Shown here in pieces: positions 51,579 to 61,074 of a DNA stretch of 64,000 bases. The notes beneath the pieces were generated by a model. The model made no database searches, had not been told where the DNA came from, and worked only from the letters and a program-made list of their open reading frames with translations. Both the position numbers and the translations under genes were made by a program. Origin of the DNA: Anatilimnocola floriformis. GTDB lineage: Bacteria > Planctomycetota > Planctomycetia > Pirellulales > Pirellulaceae. Numbering within the stretch: the stretch's first letter is position 1; each line of letters opens with the position of its first letter. The DNA lies in assembly GCF_024256385.1 (NCBI RefSeq), contig NZ_JAMLFW010000001.1, forward strand, positions 2,728,001-2,792,000, read 5' to 3'.

Positions 51579-51666
51579 AAGGTTATACGTCGCGCTATGC
51601 TATTTCCTTTAAACCACTGGCGTTAAATCAGTTACGGAAATTTCAAAATGCAATAACCTGTTATAA
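51573..51666. repeat. AT-rich inverted repeat in convergent gap
   Basis: TTATAAAAGGTTAT (51573-51586) and ATAACCTGTTATAA (51653-51666) are reverse complements with one mismatch, 66 bp apart. They span the end of the PspA cluster and the gap before the convergent SGNH gene, in a markedly AT-richer patch than the surroundings. It may be a terminator-like structure or an insertion scar; the function is unclear. Confidence 0.5.
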
Positions 51667-51696
51667 TATGCCATCCCTAGATGGGGGCATTGGAGG

Positions 51697-52419
51697 CTAT
51701 TTGCTGGCCCCCTTCTTCTCGATCGCCACCCATAGGGCGTCGGCGATGGCTTGCATTCCTCGGTCGCCAGGATGGGCGGCAACTCCGGCATGCTCGATCT
51801 TGCGCTCAGCGCGGGCGTAGTTGGCCTCGTCGGCGCCGAGCTTGCGGTTGTCGACAAAAATGCCGCCGGCATCCTCGCAAACCGACTGCAGAATCTCGTC
51901 TTTGGCGGGATTAGCCCAGAACGAACTGCGAACGAAAATCGTCGGGCTGCCGTCCTTTTTTAACTCTTGCAACAAGTCTGCAAACGCGGCTTTGAATTTT
52001 GCCTTGGCTTCATCCGTGTTCAGCGCAGCCACGTTTTCACCAATCGCAATGACGATCAAATCGGGCTGCAGACTGAGTTCGTCCTTTAATCCTGCGCGGA
52101 CATCGTACGTGCTGTACTGACGTTCGAAATCGGCAATGTTTCTGATCTTCACTTCCGGCTGCCCACCGGCCGCCGTGGCGATTTTGCTGGAGAGCAGATG
52201 CACAAAGTCCTTTTCCTGAGCAGTGGCTGCCATGCCCCAGTTTCCCTCCCAGCCGATCTTTGGCGCTGGACCATGCAGGGTGATGCTGTTGCCGAGAAAC
52301 AAAACTTTCCCGACTTTCAACTTGCCGATTTTCAGCTCTTCTCCGCAGCCGACCGAAAGCGAAGACATCACCACCACCGCGGCGAGCAAACCAGAGATCA
52401 CCTGAGAACGCTGAAGCAT
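51697..52419 (-). CDS. SGNH/GDSL-type hydrolase
   Basis: A 240-residue exported protein; AGGAAG precedes the ATG. Signal peptide about residues 1-25 ending in SVGC, possibly lipidated at C25. Block I is FLGNSITLHG with the nucleophile S45; the later block with GEN (IAIGENVAAL) supplies the Asn. The His block is HPGDRGMQAIADAL near the C-terminus, but the residue three before the His is Ala rather than the usual Asp. An ester of a sugar or lipid is the likely substrate class. Confidence 0.85.
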   Translation of the reverse strand: MLQRSQVISGLLAAVVVMSSLSVGCGEELKIGKLKVGKVLFLGNSITLHGPAPKIGWEGNWGMAATAQEKDFVHLLSSKIATAAGGQPEVKIRNIADFERQYSTYDVRAGLKDELSLQPDLIVIAIGENVAALNTDEAKAKFKAAFADLLQELKKDGSPTIFVRSSFWANPAKDEILQSVCEDAGGIFVDNRKLGADEANYARAERKIEHAGVAAHPGDRGMQAIADALWVAIEKKGASK

Positions 52420-52543
52420 CGAAGTCTTCCTAGTCTAAAAGAGCGTTTAACGCAGTTCCGTTCACAACGCCCCATCTTACATCCCGGTTCACGCGCGGCG
52501 GATCAAACCAACTACAATGCACTTTTTTCGCTGAAAGCATTTC

Positions 52544-52846
52544 ATGGAAAAGCGGACGCAGATTCGGTTCGTGTACGTGCCTGATCTGAATGCTGAAATT
52601 GGTCCGTATGATCCCACCGATCACAATCAATATCTGGTGCGGACAGACTACCTACCTCGCGAAGGCGAGCAAGTGATTCTCTCGGAGGACTCGGAAAATC
52701 TCGTCGTCGGAGACGTGTTTCACCGCATCGCAAAGCTGAAAGACGCGGAAGGTTATGCCGTTATTGAAGAGATCATCGTGCTGGTCATGCCGCTCGACGT
52801 CTACGAAAGCCTGCCCGACGACGAGGAAGACGAAGATGATGAATAG
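52544..52846 (+). CDS. Small acidic hypothetical protein
   Basis: A 100-residue soluble protein (MEKRTQIRFVYVPDLNAEIG) with a beta-rich centre (EGEQVILSEDSENLVVGDVF) and a strongly acidic end, DDEEDEDDE. No family recognised and no membrane segment. The gene stands alone between the SGNH gene, from which it is divergent, and the hybrid kinase. The ribosome site is weak. Confidence 0.7.
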   Translation: MEKRTQIRFVYVPDLNAEIGPYDPTDHNQYLVRTDYLPREGEQVILSEDSENLVVGDVFHRIAKLKDAEGYAVIEEIIVLVMPLDVYESLPDDEEDEDDE

Positions 52847-53032
52847 CCGCGTTCGGATCCTGAAAGTGCCCGTGATTTAACCGCCTACCAGAAGTACAAT
52901 CGCTGTTCCGGACATGCCGCGCGCTGCCACTCTGCGGTCTGCAATTTCGGTAATTAGGTGAGGAAAGCACCCAGTAATCCCGGGCGTTTCCCCCTAAATA
53001 TTACAGAGCCGAATGTTTCAGAATGACACGAG

Positions 53033-55969
53033 ATGACGACGGCAACCAAATTGTGGCTAGGATTCGGCGCTCTGTTCGCCATTCTTGCTTTTTCCAGCCT
53101 GGCGATTTATCTGCGAGTTCGGTCGATTGAAAAAGAAGTCGCCGAACTTGGAAGTTCGGCCCGTACTCGGGGCATTGCGACGCGGCAATTGAAGTCGCGA
53201 ACGTTGAGTTTCTACTTAGCGGTTCAAGCCCATCTCCAAGGGCTAAGCCAGAAAGCTGTCGCCGATGCAGAGGAAGATGCAGCCCAACTAGAACGAAGCC
53301 TTGACGACTACGAACGGACCGCCGAGACGCCCCTGCAGCGAGAAATGGGGCAGCGATTTGCCACCGAATGGCTGGAATTGAAAAGTCTGGGCGATGAATT
53401 GCTGGCGCTAAAAGACCGGCCAGCAACCCCGGAGCAAGTTTCCAGATTTTACGCTTCACGCGTTGAAATCGAGAGGCTCTTAGACAACGAGTTGCAAGCA
53501 GACGCCAGTGCCAATTTCACCGCCCATCTGAACGCAGCGCTGCAAGACTCCCGCTCGATCCGAAGCTTCACTATCGTCCTGTTGCTCAGCGGAACGATTG
53601 TCGCGCTAGCGAGCAGCGTTGTTGCCAGCCGTAGCATTCTTCGTAACGAGCGTGATCTCGATGAGCAGCGAGAACGTTTACGCACAACGCTGGCCAGCAT
53701 TGGCGATGCCGTCATCAGTACGGATGTCGACGGCAACGTTGTTTATCTGAATTCAGTCGCTGAGCGATTAACAGGATGGTCGAACCAAGACGCCTTTGGC
53801 CGGCCGCTTGAATACGTGTTCAAGATCGTGAATGAGACCACGCGAGAAAAGGTGGAGAATCCCGCAGTTCGCGCGCTTCGCGACGGAGTCATTGTGGGCC
53901 TGGCCAACCACACGATTCTAGTGGCCAAACACGGTTCAGAAACGCCCATCGATGACAGTGCTGCTCCCATTCAACGAGCGGACGGAAAAATCGTAGGTTG
54001 CGTTCTGGTTTTTCGCGATGTCACCGAGCGCCGCAAGTCTGAAGCGGCCTTGCACGCGGCAAAACTAAGACGCGACATGATGCTGGTCGCTGGTGAAATA
54101 GGCACCTGGGAGTTTGACATTGTCGAGAACCTGGTACGCGCCGACCACAATCTGGCGGGAATGTTCGGCGTAACCACCGCGGAGGCGTTGGGAGGCCCGC
54201 TGGCTGCTTACACGAAGGCGATTCACCCGGATGACCTTCCCCGAGTGCTGGAGATGATCGGCAGGGCTCTCGACTCTCAGGATAAATTCGAAGCTGAGTA
54301 TCGGATTCTGAAGAGTAACGGCAACATCATTTCGGTTATCGCGAGAGGCGCCATCGAACGTGATGCCGATGGCAAAGCACTGCGAATGCCTGGAGTGATT
54401 GTCGATATCACCAAGCAACGGATGGCAGAAGAAAGGCTGCGGGCGAGTGAGCTACAGCGTCAGCTTGCGTTGGAATCAGGTGAACTTGGAACGTGGAACA
54501 TCGATCCAGCAAATAGAGCATTGAAATCCGATGAGCGCTTTCGAGTGATTTATTCGGGACGGTCGAACGATCTGACCTACGAGCAGGCCTTTGCTTGTAT
54601 TCACGACGATGATCGTGAAAAAGTTCGTGAGGCGGTTGCCGCGGCGATAGACATCGATAATCCGGCGCCCTACTCCAGCGAATATCGAGTTGTGCATGTC
54701 GACGGCAGCGTGCGCTGGGTTGGCGCCAAGGGACGAGCTAATTTCGGAATAAGGGACGGCCACAAGACGTTGCTGAGTTTCGATGGCGTCGTCGTCGATA
54801 TTACCAGCGAACGACAAATGGCCGATGAGTTGCGCGAATTGGCCGCGAATCTTTCGGAAGTCGACCGCCGCAAGAACGAGTTCCTGGCGATGTTAGCGCA
54901 CGAACTTCGCAATCCACTCGCACCGATGCGCAACGCTTTGCAGCTGGTCAAAGTGTCGGATGGTCACCAACTACAGGTCGCAACGGACATGATGGATCGG
55001 CAAATCAACCAGATGGTTCGCCTGGTTGATGACCTGCTCGATGTCAGCCGAATCAGCATGGGCAAGATTGAACTGCGCCGCGATCGAGTCTTGCTTGCTC
55101 CAATCATTCAGCAAGCAATTGAATCGTGTCGCCCGTTAATCGACAGTGCGAAGCACCAATTGTCTGTTCACCTGCCGACGCAGCCGATCTATCTAAATGC
55201 TGACGCGGTGCGTTTGACGCAGGTATTCACCAATATTCTGAGCAATGCCTGCAAGTATACCAACGCGGGAGGAGAGATCGCAGTTTTCGTCACCTTGGGC
55301 GAAGCGGAGGTGGCGGTTGCGGTGAAGGACAGCGGTGTTGGAATCTCCGCGGACATGCTGGAACGTGTGTTTCAAATGTTTACGCAGGTCGACGAGTCGT
55401 TGGAGAAGTCTCAAGGCGGACTCGGGATCGGACTGTCGCTGGTGAAGACGCTAGTCGAAATGCACGCCGGTTCTGTCATTGGAAAAAGTGAAGGGCCCGG
55501 AAAAGGAAGTGAGTTTATCGTTCGACTGCCGATTCTTTCTGGAACATTCGGCTCCAGCGAGAAGGCCGCGCCACCTGCTGCATCTCATGCCAAGGCCTTG
55601 CGAATCTTGATTGTCGACGACAACCGTGATGCTGCCTCATCGCTCGCGATGCTGCTGAAGATTACCGGCAATACATTACAACTGGCCCACGATGGTGAAG
55701 AGGCGGTTCAAGTAGCCGAGGCCTTTCGTCCTCAGTTGATACTACTCGACATCGGACTTCCCAAAATGAACGGTTACGAAGTGGCCCGCATCATTCGCAA
55801 GCAACCGTGGGGACGCGATATCAAGCTCGTCGCGTTAACTGGCTGGGGACAAGAGGAAGACCGCCTGAAGTCAGCGGAGGCGGGATTTGACGTTCATTTG
55901 GTAAAGCCAGCTGACTACGAAGTCTTGAAAAAGTTGCTCGCGGAAACGGCCGAAGCGAAAGTAACTTGA
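53033..55969 (+). CDS. Hybrid sensor histidine kinase with three PAS domains and a receiver
   Basis: A 978-residue membrane sensor. TM1 at about 8-27 and TM2 at about 178-198 bracket a helical sensing loop of about 150 residues. PAS domains lie near 215-330, 345-465 and 475-600, each ending in the DIT or DVT(E) motif. HisKA: H623 in AHELRNPLAP. HATPase: N box NILSNACKYTN near 734, G boxes DSGVGIS and GGLGIGLSLVK. The C-terminal receiver has D906 in LLDIGLPKMNG and K at VKPADYE. No response regulator with an output domain is adjacent, so phosphate may pass to a distant Hpt protein. Confidence 0.95.
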   Translation: MTTATKLWLGFGALFAILAFSSLAIYLRVRSIEKEVAELGSSARTRGIATRQLKSRTLSFYLAVQAHLQGLSQKAVADAEEDAAQLERSLDDYERTAETPLQREMGQRFATEWLELKSLGDELLALKDRPATPEQVSRFYASRVEIERLLDNELQADASANFTAHLNAALQDSRSIRSFTIVLLLSGTIVALASSVVASRSILRNERDLDEQRERLRTTLASIGDAVISTDVDGNVVYLNSVAERLTGWSNQDAFGRPLEYVFKIVNETTREKVENPAVRALRDGVIVGLANHTILVAKHGSETPIDDSAAPIQRADGKIVGCVLVFRDVTERRKSEAALHAAKLRRDMMLVAGEIGTWEFDIVENLVRADHNLAGMFGVTTAEALGGPLAAYTKAIHPDDLPRVLEMIGRALDSQDKFEAEYRILKSNGNIISVIARGAIERDADGKALRMPGVIVDITKQRMAEERLRASELQRQLALESGELGTWNIDPANRALKSDERFRVIYSGRSNDLTYEQAFACIHDDDREKVREAVAAAIDIDNPAPYSSEYRVVHVDGSVRWVGAKGRANFGIRDGHKTLLSFDGVVVDITSERQMADELRELAANLSEVDRRKNEFLAMLAHELRNPLAPMRNALQLVKVSDGHQLQVATDMMDRQINQMVRLVDDLLDVSRISMGKIELRRDRVLLAPIIQQAIESCRPLIDSAKHQLSVHLPTQPIYLNADAVRLTQVFTNILSNACKYTNAGGEIAVFVTLGEAEVAVAVKDSGVGISADMLERVFQMFTQVDESLEKSQGGLGIGLSLVKTLVEMHAGSVIGKSEGPGKGSEFIVRLPILSGTFGSSEKAAPPAASHAKALRILIVDDNRDAASSLAMLLKITGNTLQLAHDGEEAVQVAEAFRPQLILLDIGLPKMNGYEVARIIRKQPWGRDIKLVALTGWGQEEDRLKSAEAGFDVHLVKPADYEVLKKLLAETAEAKVT

Positions 55970-56003
55970 CCGCCTCGCTATCGTTTTTCTACGGCGTGCG
56001 GAT

Positions 56004-56429
56004 TCAATTCGCACCATTCGTAGCAATACAAACTCCCAGGCTCCCTTCGAAACCGCTGAGCGACGCGATTTGCGAGTATTCGCTGCCTGAAGCATTCTGC
56101 AAACTGACGACAGGCAGCGAAAGTTGCGATGGGCTGGGGAGCAGGCTCTTGAGATTGCCGCCAATCATGTTCGCGAGTTCGGCAGCGACTTCCAACTCGT
56201 CGGCGTCTGTGACCTCGTCTGGCGATAGTTTCAGCATCCGGCAAGCGGCGTTGCGCGCGAGCTCGGCAGAAAATACTAACGCGACGCTGCCGCTCCAGGC
56301 GCCGTCGATGCGAATCGTCGCCCACAGGCCGTCACTCGTCACGGTGTTTTCACCGCGCACCAGCTCGATTTCGAGCATGATCTGAAAAACGCCCTGCGCA
56401 ATCTGGTCAATGATTTCGTCGTCGATCAT
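56004..56429 (-). CDS. CheX/CheC-like phosphatase
   Basis: A 141-residue protein. The key segment EVAAELANMIGGNLKSLLP contains E84-x2-N87, the catalytic pair with which CheC/CheX/FliY proteins dephosphorylate CheY-P. The length and single motif fit CheX more than CheC, which usually has two. It is the last gene of the minus-strand signalling cluster, 27 bp after cheR, and would end the signal carried by the CheY-like protein. Confidence 0.85.
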   Translation of the reverse strand: MIDDEIIDQIAQGVFQIMLEIELVRGENTVTSDGLWATIRIDGAWSGSVALVFSAELARNAACRMLKLSPDEVTDADELEVAAELANMIGGNLKSLLPSPSQLSLPVVSLQNASGSEYSQIASLSGFEGSLGVCIATNGAN

Positions 56430-56456
56430 GGGGTTGTACTGCCTATTTCAACGGAG

Positions 56457-57281
56457 CTATTTCAATTTGTAAAAGACTTGGTTATCGACCTGCACGCGCA
56501 CAAACGACGAATCGAGATTCATCGTGGTCTCGGCCGCACCGAGAAACAGCACCGCGTGAGGGGCCATCACCGCGCGGACCTTTTCGAGAATCTGCCGTTT
56601 GGTCGCCGGGGAAAAATAAATGAGTACGTTGCGAAGAAACACCACATCCATCGTCGGCAGCGGCGGCCAGTGCTCGATGAAGTTCAGCTTGTTGAACGAG
56701 ACGAGTTCGCGCAGATTGGACGTTATTTCCCATTGCAGGCCCTTACGCTGGAAATAGCGGGCCAGCAAGTTCGCGGGCAAACCACGGTTCATTTCGATCT
56801 GCGAGAAAGCCCCGGCCCTGGCTCGGGCCAATACTTCATCGGCAATGTCAGTTCCGAGAATCTGCACCTTCCCAGCGCACAGATCGGGGAAATTTTCCCG
56901 CAGCAGCATCGCTACAGAGTAGGCTTCCTGCCCCGTCGAGCAGGCGGCCGACCAGATGTTGAGCTTGCGGTTAAGCGATAGCTTTTGCAGTGCCGGCAGG
57001 ATTTGTTGCCGCAGCGCTTCGAACGGATGGATGTCGCGAAAGAAGCTCGTTTCGTTGGTGGTCATCGCTTCCACCAACTGCTGCTGAATCGTTTGATTCG
57101 GCTTGGCGCGAAGGTTCGTCACCATCTCGGCTGCCGAGGTAAAACCATTCTTCTTGGCAACTGGGCCCAGGCGGGCTTCGATCAAATAGGCCTTGGCATC
57201 GTCGAGTTCAATCGCCGAGCGCTGCCGCACCAACGTGCAGACAAATTGCAAGGCATCGGGTGCTAAACAAGCTGTTGTCAT
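56457..57281 (-). CDS. cheR: CheR-type protein-glutamate O-methyltransferase
   Basis: A 274-residue protein, normal length. The N-terminal helical domain holds AMTTNETSFFRDIHPFEAL at about 72-90. The SAM-binding motif SAACSTGQEAYS is at 111-122, ILGTDIA follows at about 141, and FLRNVLIYF occurs in the C-terminal half. It methylates receptor glutamates using S-adenosylmethionine, setting adaptation. Its ATG overlaps the cheB stop (ATGA), indicating coupled translation with the opposing methylesterase. Confidence 0.95.
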   Translation of the reverse strand: MTTACLAPDALQFVCTLVRQRSAIELDDAKAYLIEARLGPVAKKNGFTSAAEMVTNLRAKPNQTIQQQLVEAMTTNETSFFRDIHPFEALRQQILPALQKLSLNRKLNIWSAACSTGQEAYSVAMLLRENFPDLCAGKVQILGTDIADEVLARARAGAFSQIEMNRGLPANLLARYFQRKGLQWEITSNLRELVSFNKLNFIEHWPPLPTMDVVFLRNVLIYFSPATKRQILEKVRAVMAPHAVLFLGAAETTMNLDSSFVRVQVDNQVFYKLK

Positions 57282-58357
57282 CGTGCTGCTCCTGCTGTCG
57301 CGCGAACTACTCGACCGCGAAATGCTGCTTCTTCAAGTGCGCCGCTGATTTCATCCAGCGGCAGCACTTTATTGGCCAGGCCCGCTTCGACCACGGCTCG
57401 CGGCATGCCCCACACGACGCATGTATCCTCGTTTTGCGCGAGGACATTGCCACCGTGATCCACAATCTCTCGCGCACCGCGGAGGCCATCTTGCCCCATG
57501 CCGGTGAGCACGACTCCCAAGCAATTTCCGCCGTACACTTCCGCTGCCGAGCGGAAGAGCACGTCGACCGCCGGCCGGCAGGAATTCTCCGGCGACTCTT
57601 GCTGCGTCACGACGCGCACTTGCGTGCCGACTCGCTGCAGTTGCACGTGATAGTTGCCGGGAGCGATCAACACCAAGCCGGGTTGAACCAGGTCGCCGTT
57701 GCGGGCTTCGCGCACTTCCAGCGAACCCTCTTGGTTCAAACGGTTGGCCAGGTGATTGGTAAAGACCGGCGGCATGTGTTGCACAACGACGATCGGAACC
57801 GGCAAGTTCTGCGGCAACGAACACAAGACATTGGCGAGCGCCTGCGGACCGCCTGTAGACGAGCCGATCACGATCGCATCGGTCCGTTGTAGACCTTTGC
57901 TCGCAGGGCGACAGGTGATCTTCGGCGCAGCCGCCTTGCTTGCCACAGGAGGCGCGCAAAGGGCTTTGATTTTGGGAATCAGCTGATCTTTGACGCTTTG
58001 AATGCCAGCCGCAACGCTGCCGACGTTCGCCGGCTTGGTCACGTAGTCGGTCGCACCTCGCGCGAGCGAATCGAGCGTGGCAATGGCCCCGCGCGCCGTG
58101 AGCGTGCTGAACATGATGACGGGCAATTTAGGAAAGTTCTTCCGCAGTTCAGGAAGCGTTCCCAACCCGTCCAGGTCTGGCATTTCAATATCGAGCGTCA
58201 CCAGGTCGGGATTGAGCTGCGGCAGTTTGGCGAGGGCAATCCGCCCGTTCGGCGCAGTGCCGGCAAGCTCAATTTCCGGATCGCTGCTGAGTGCTTCCGT
58301 GAGTAGTCGACGAATCACGATGGAGTCGTCGACTACCAATACGCGAATCTTGCGCAT
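57278..58357 (-). CDS. cheB: CheB chemotaxis response regulator protein-glutamate methylesterase
   Basis: A 359-residue protein with the standard layout. The N-terminal receiver has the phospho-acceptor D56 (LVTLDIEMPDLDG) and DD at 10-11. After a Pro/Ala/Lys-rich linker comes the methylesterase domain with S167 (GSSTGGPQA), H194 (VVQHMPPVF) and D290 (LTGMGQDG). It removes methyl groups from, or deamidates, chemoreceptors when phosphorylated by CheA. It begins 1 bp after the CheY-like stop and overlaps cheR by 4 bp. Confidence 0.96.
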   Translation of the reverse strand: MRKIRVLVVDDSIVIRRLLTEALSSDPEIELAGTAPNGRIALAKLPQLNPDLVTLDIEMPDLDGLGTLPELRKNFPKLPVIMFSTLTARGAIATLDSLARGATDYVTKPANVGSVAAGIQSVKDQLIPKIKALCAPPVASKAAAPKITCRPASKGLQRTDAIVIGSSTGGPQALANVLCSLPQNLPVPIVVVQHMPPVFTNHLANRLNQEGSLEVREARNGDLVQPGLVLIAPGNYHVQLQRVGTQVRVVTQQESPENSCRPAVDVLFRSAAEVYGGNCLGVVLTGMGQDGLRGAREIVDHGGNVLAQNEDTCVVWGMPRAVVEAGLANKVLPLDEISGALEEAAFRGRVVRATAGAAR

Positions 58358-58358
58358 G

Positions 58359-58727
58359 TCAGTTAACCACTCCCAGCAGACGCAGCTTGTCGATCAGGCC
58401 GTCCTTCTGAAAGGGTTTCATCAAGTATTCGTCAGCGCCGGCGCTCAAAGCCCGCAGCATCTGATCGGTTTCGATCTCGGTCGTCACCATCAGCATGACG
58501 ATGCTTTTGAACCTCGCTTCGCCGCGAACTGCCTTGATGAACTCGAGGCCGTTCATTTCCGGCATGTTCCAATCGACGAGAATCACCTGCGGCAATTCGC
58601 CTTCCTGTAACCGGTCGAGAGCTTGCCGGCCGTTGCCAGCCTCGACGGTTTCGAACCCGAGTTCTCTGAGGATGTCGCCTTCGATCCGACGGATCGGGCG
58701 CGAATCGTCAACCACCATGGCTTTCAT
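58359..58727 (-). CDS. CheY-like single-domain response regulator
   Basis: A 122-residue receiver. The start at 58727 (MKAMVVDDSRPIRRIEGDIL) has AAGGTGAG upstream and matches the domain edge; the longer frame upstream adds non-family sequence. Phospho-acceptor D52 (ILVDWNMPEMNG), acidic pair D7/D8 and K104 (YLMKPFQ) are present. It probably receives phosphate from CheA; the output target, motor or otherwise, is unknown. It is first after the terminator at 58751 and may have its own promoter in that gap. Confidence 0.94.
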   Translation of the reverse strand: MKAMVVDDSRPIRRIEGDILRELGFETVEAGNGRQALDRLQEGELPQVILVDWNMPEMNGLEFIKAVRGEARFKSIVMLMVTTEIETDQMLRALSAGADEYLMKPFQKDGLIDKLRLLGVVN

Positions 58728-58750
58728 CTGCTGCTCACCTTTACGCATAT

Positions 58751-58803
58751 AAAAAACAAGTGCAGAACCGGCCGGGGGGCGGACTTTGCCGGCTCTGCAC
58801 CTG
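58751..58803 (-). terminator. Rho-independent terminator after the MCP gene
   Basis: On the minus strand a GC-rich stem of about 16 bp forms between 58803-58788 and 58772-58757, with two mismatches that can be read as G-U pairs. A TTGTTTTTTAT run follows directly. It lies 24 bp after the MCP stop codon and splits the chemotaxis cluster into two transcription units. Confidence 0.75.
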
Positions 58804-58827
58804 TTGTGTTCTCGAATTCGGAGTGGC

Positions 58828-60537
58828 TTAAGCATGCGACGTGCTATGAACCAATTCCGATGTGTTTGCACGCGACTTGCCGTTACGCGACAGGCTCACT
58901 TTTTCAGCCGCTTCGGTTCCGCTCGTTTCACCGGCGCCCAACTGTTGCAACTCGGCGGCCATGCGAGCGAGTTCGCTGGCGGCTTGTTGGCAATTGGTTG
59001 CACCTTGCGTGGTGTTCTGCGCGGCTTGAGCAACCGAGGTGATGTTCTGCGCGATCTCGGCAGTCCCCTTCGCAGCTTCGGCGACGTTGCGGCTCATTTC
59101 GGTGGCCGTGGCAGTTTGCTCTTCGACGGCACTCGCGATGGTGTTCGAAATGTCGTTGATCTGGGCGATCACTTCGCCGATCTTGCGAATCGATTCCACC
59201 GCGCCACGGGTGTCGCCCTGAATGGCTTCGATCTTGTGGCTGATATCTTCGGTGGCCTTGGCGGTTTCCTTGGCTAACTCCTTCACTTCATTCGCAACCA
59301 CAGCAAACCCCTTGCCTGCTTCGCCAGCGCGGGCGGCTTCGATGGTGGCATTGAGGGCGAGCAAGTTCGTTTGCTCGGCAATCGAAGTGATCACCTTGAT
59401 GACCTTGCCGATTTCGGCGCTGCTGTCGCCGAGCTTCGAGATCGTCGTGTTGGCGGTGGCTGCCGTGGTCACGGCTTGTTGAGCAACGCGGGCCGAGTCG
59501 GTGGCGTTCTTGGCGATTTCGCGAATCGCCGCGTTCATCTCTTCCACACCGGTCGAAACGGTCTGCACGTTCTTGCTAACTTGTTCCGAAGCAGCCGAAA
59601 CCACATTGGCTTGGGCCGAAGTCTCTTCCGCGTTCGACGCCATCTGCGTGCTGACGGCGGTCAGTTCTTCAGCCGAAGAACCGAGCGTGCCGGCGCTCGA
59701 GTTGACTTGGTCGAGAATGCGGATCATTTCTTGCCGAGCTTTCACGGCCGCGGTGACTTCCGTGGCGTATTTCACCACTTTCACGAGCTTGCCGTTGGTG
59801 TCTGGAATCGGGTTGTACGAAGCTTGAATCCAAACTTCGCGACCACCCTTGCCGAAGCGTTGATATTCGCCGGGCAGGTTTTCGCCGCGGTTCAGGCGAG
59901 TCCAGAATTCGCGATATTCGGCCGAGTTCTTCAGCGAGTCAGAAGCAAACAGGCTGTGATGGCGGCCTTTGATTTCTGCGAGCGAGTATCCCATCGTATT
60001 GCAAAAGTTGTCGTTGGCATCGACGATCGTTCCATCCATGGTGAACTCGATCACGGCTTGAGCCTTGCCGATGGCAGTCAGTTTGGCGGCCTGATCGGCA
60101 TTGGCGAGAGCGCTGGCGGTGATGTCGGTCGCAAACTTCACCACCTTGACCAGGCGACCCTGAGCATCGGCGATCGGGTTGTAGGAAGCTTGAATGACGA
60201 TCAGCTTGCCGCCCTTGCCGACGCGGCGGAACTCGCCGACGAGGCTTTCGCCACGATTCAGCCGAGCCCAGAACTCGCGGTAGTCAGGCGAGTTCTTCAA
60301 TGTTTCTTCGGCGAACATGCTGTGGTGCCGGCCTTGAATCTCGTCGAGCGAATAGCCGAGCGTTTTGCAGAAGTTTTCATTGGCCGTGATGATCGTCCCG
60401 GTCATTTCAAACTCGATCACGGCTTGCGCCTTGCTTATGGCCGAAATCAGGTTGGTGAGTTCGGTCAACTTCGCCGTCGAAGTTGACTTGGTTTTGGTTG
60501 TGGTCTTCGTCTTGGCTTTCGACTTAGCGGCAGGCAT
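58828..60537 (-). CDS. Soluble methyl-accepting chemotaxis protein with two PAS domains
   Basis: A 569-residue protein with AAGGA upstream. The first 25 residues are Lys/Thr-rich and there is no transmembrane segment, so it is cytoplasmic. Two closely similar PAS domains follow (about 27-150 and 150-275), both with [13 protein letters not shown]-like or WTRLNRGE, and IQASYNPI. The last 290 residues are the signalling coiled coil with the conserved hairpin tip [20 protein letters not shown]. It should control the CheA-CheW kinase it is encoded with. The PAS pair looks like a duplication and probably senses an internal redox or small-molecule signal. Confidence 0.95.
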   Translation of the reverse strand: MPAAKSKAKTKTTTKTKSTSTAKLTELTNLISAISKAQAVIEFEMTGTIITANENFCKTLGYSLDEIQGRHHSMFAEETLKNSPDYREFWARLNRGESLVGEFRRVGKGGKLIVIQASYNPIADAQGRLVKVVKFATDITASALANADQAAKLTAIGKAQAVIEFTMDGTIVDANDNFCNTMGYSLAEIKGRHHSLFASDSLKNSAEYREFWTRLNRGENLPGEYQRFGKGGREVWIQASYNPIPDTNGKLVKVVKYATEVTAAVKARQEMIRILDQVNSSAGTLGSSAEELTAVSTQMASNAEETSAQANVVSAASEQVSKNVQTVSTGVEEMNAAIREIAKNATDSARVAQQAVTTAATANTTISKLGDSSAEIGKVIKVITSIAEQTNLLALNATIEAARAGEAGKGFAVVANEVKELAKETAKATEDISHKIEAIQGDTRGAVESIRKIGEVIAQINDISNTIASAVEEQTATATEMSRNVAEAAKGTAEIAQNITSVAQAAQNTTQGATNCQQAASELARMAAELQQLGAGETSGTEAAEKVSLSRNGKSRANTSELVHSTSHA

Positions 60538-60597
60538 TTGAGCGATCCTTGAAAAAAGTGGAGCGATTCAGATTGGGCACTATTGAGTACGAGAAAA

Positions 60598-61065
60598 TTA
60601 GCGAGCGAAGCGCGAGTCACCGGCGACGCACAGGTCGGATTCCGCCAGAGCTCGGCTGCAATCGAGCACGAGCAGGAGTTGATCGGGCAATTTGTAAGCG
60701 CCGGTGATCAGATCGCGCAAACTGGCACTCGCGGTGGCGGGCGGCAATTCGAACGCATCGGAGGTGACCTGGATCACATCACCGATTTCATCCACCAGGA
60801 AGCTCACGACTTCATCGCCGTCGCGGACGACGACATTCATCGGGTTCCGCTCCGGCCCGCGCGGCGGCAGGCCGAGTTGCTCCCGCAGGTCGATCGCAGT
60901 GACGATCTGGCCGCGTAAGTTGATCAAGCCGCTGATCACCTTGTTGGCGAGCGGCACGCGAGTCATCGCCTGATACCGGATCACTTCTTGCACTTGCTGC
61001 ACCTCGACGCCGAGCAACAAGCGATCGACGCGGAAGGTGCAATACTGACGGGCGGTTTCGTTCAT
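60598..61065 (-). CDS. cheW: CheW-like coupling protein
   Basis: A 155-residue CheW-fold protein with AGGAAG before the ATG. Typical motifs: CTFRVDRLLLGVEVQQVQEV, then INLRGQIVTAIDLREQLGLP, and FLVDEIGDVIQV. It couples the MCP to CheA. It begins 9 bp after the cheA stop codon, with the MCP gene 60 bp downstream, so the three are probably made together. Confidence 0.95.
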   Translation of the reverse strand: MNETARQYCTFRVDRLLLGVEVQQVQEVIRYQAMTRVPLANKVISGLINLRGQIVTAIDLREQLGLPPRGPERNPMNVVVRDGDEVVSFLVDEIGDVIQVTSDAFELPPATASASLRDLITGAYKLPDQLLLVLDCSRALAESDLCVAGDSRFAR

Positions 61066-61074
61066 GGCAGCTTC

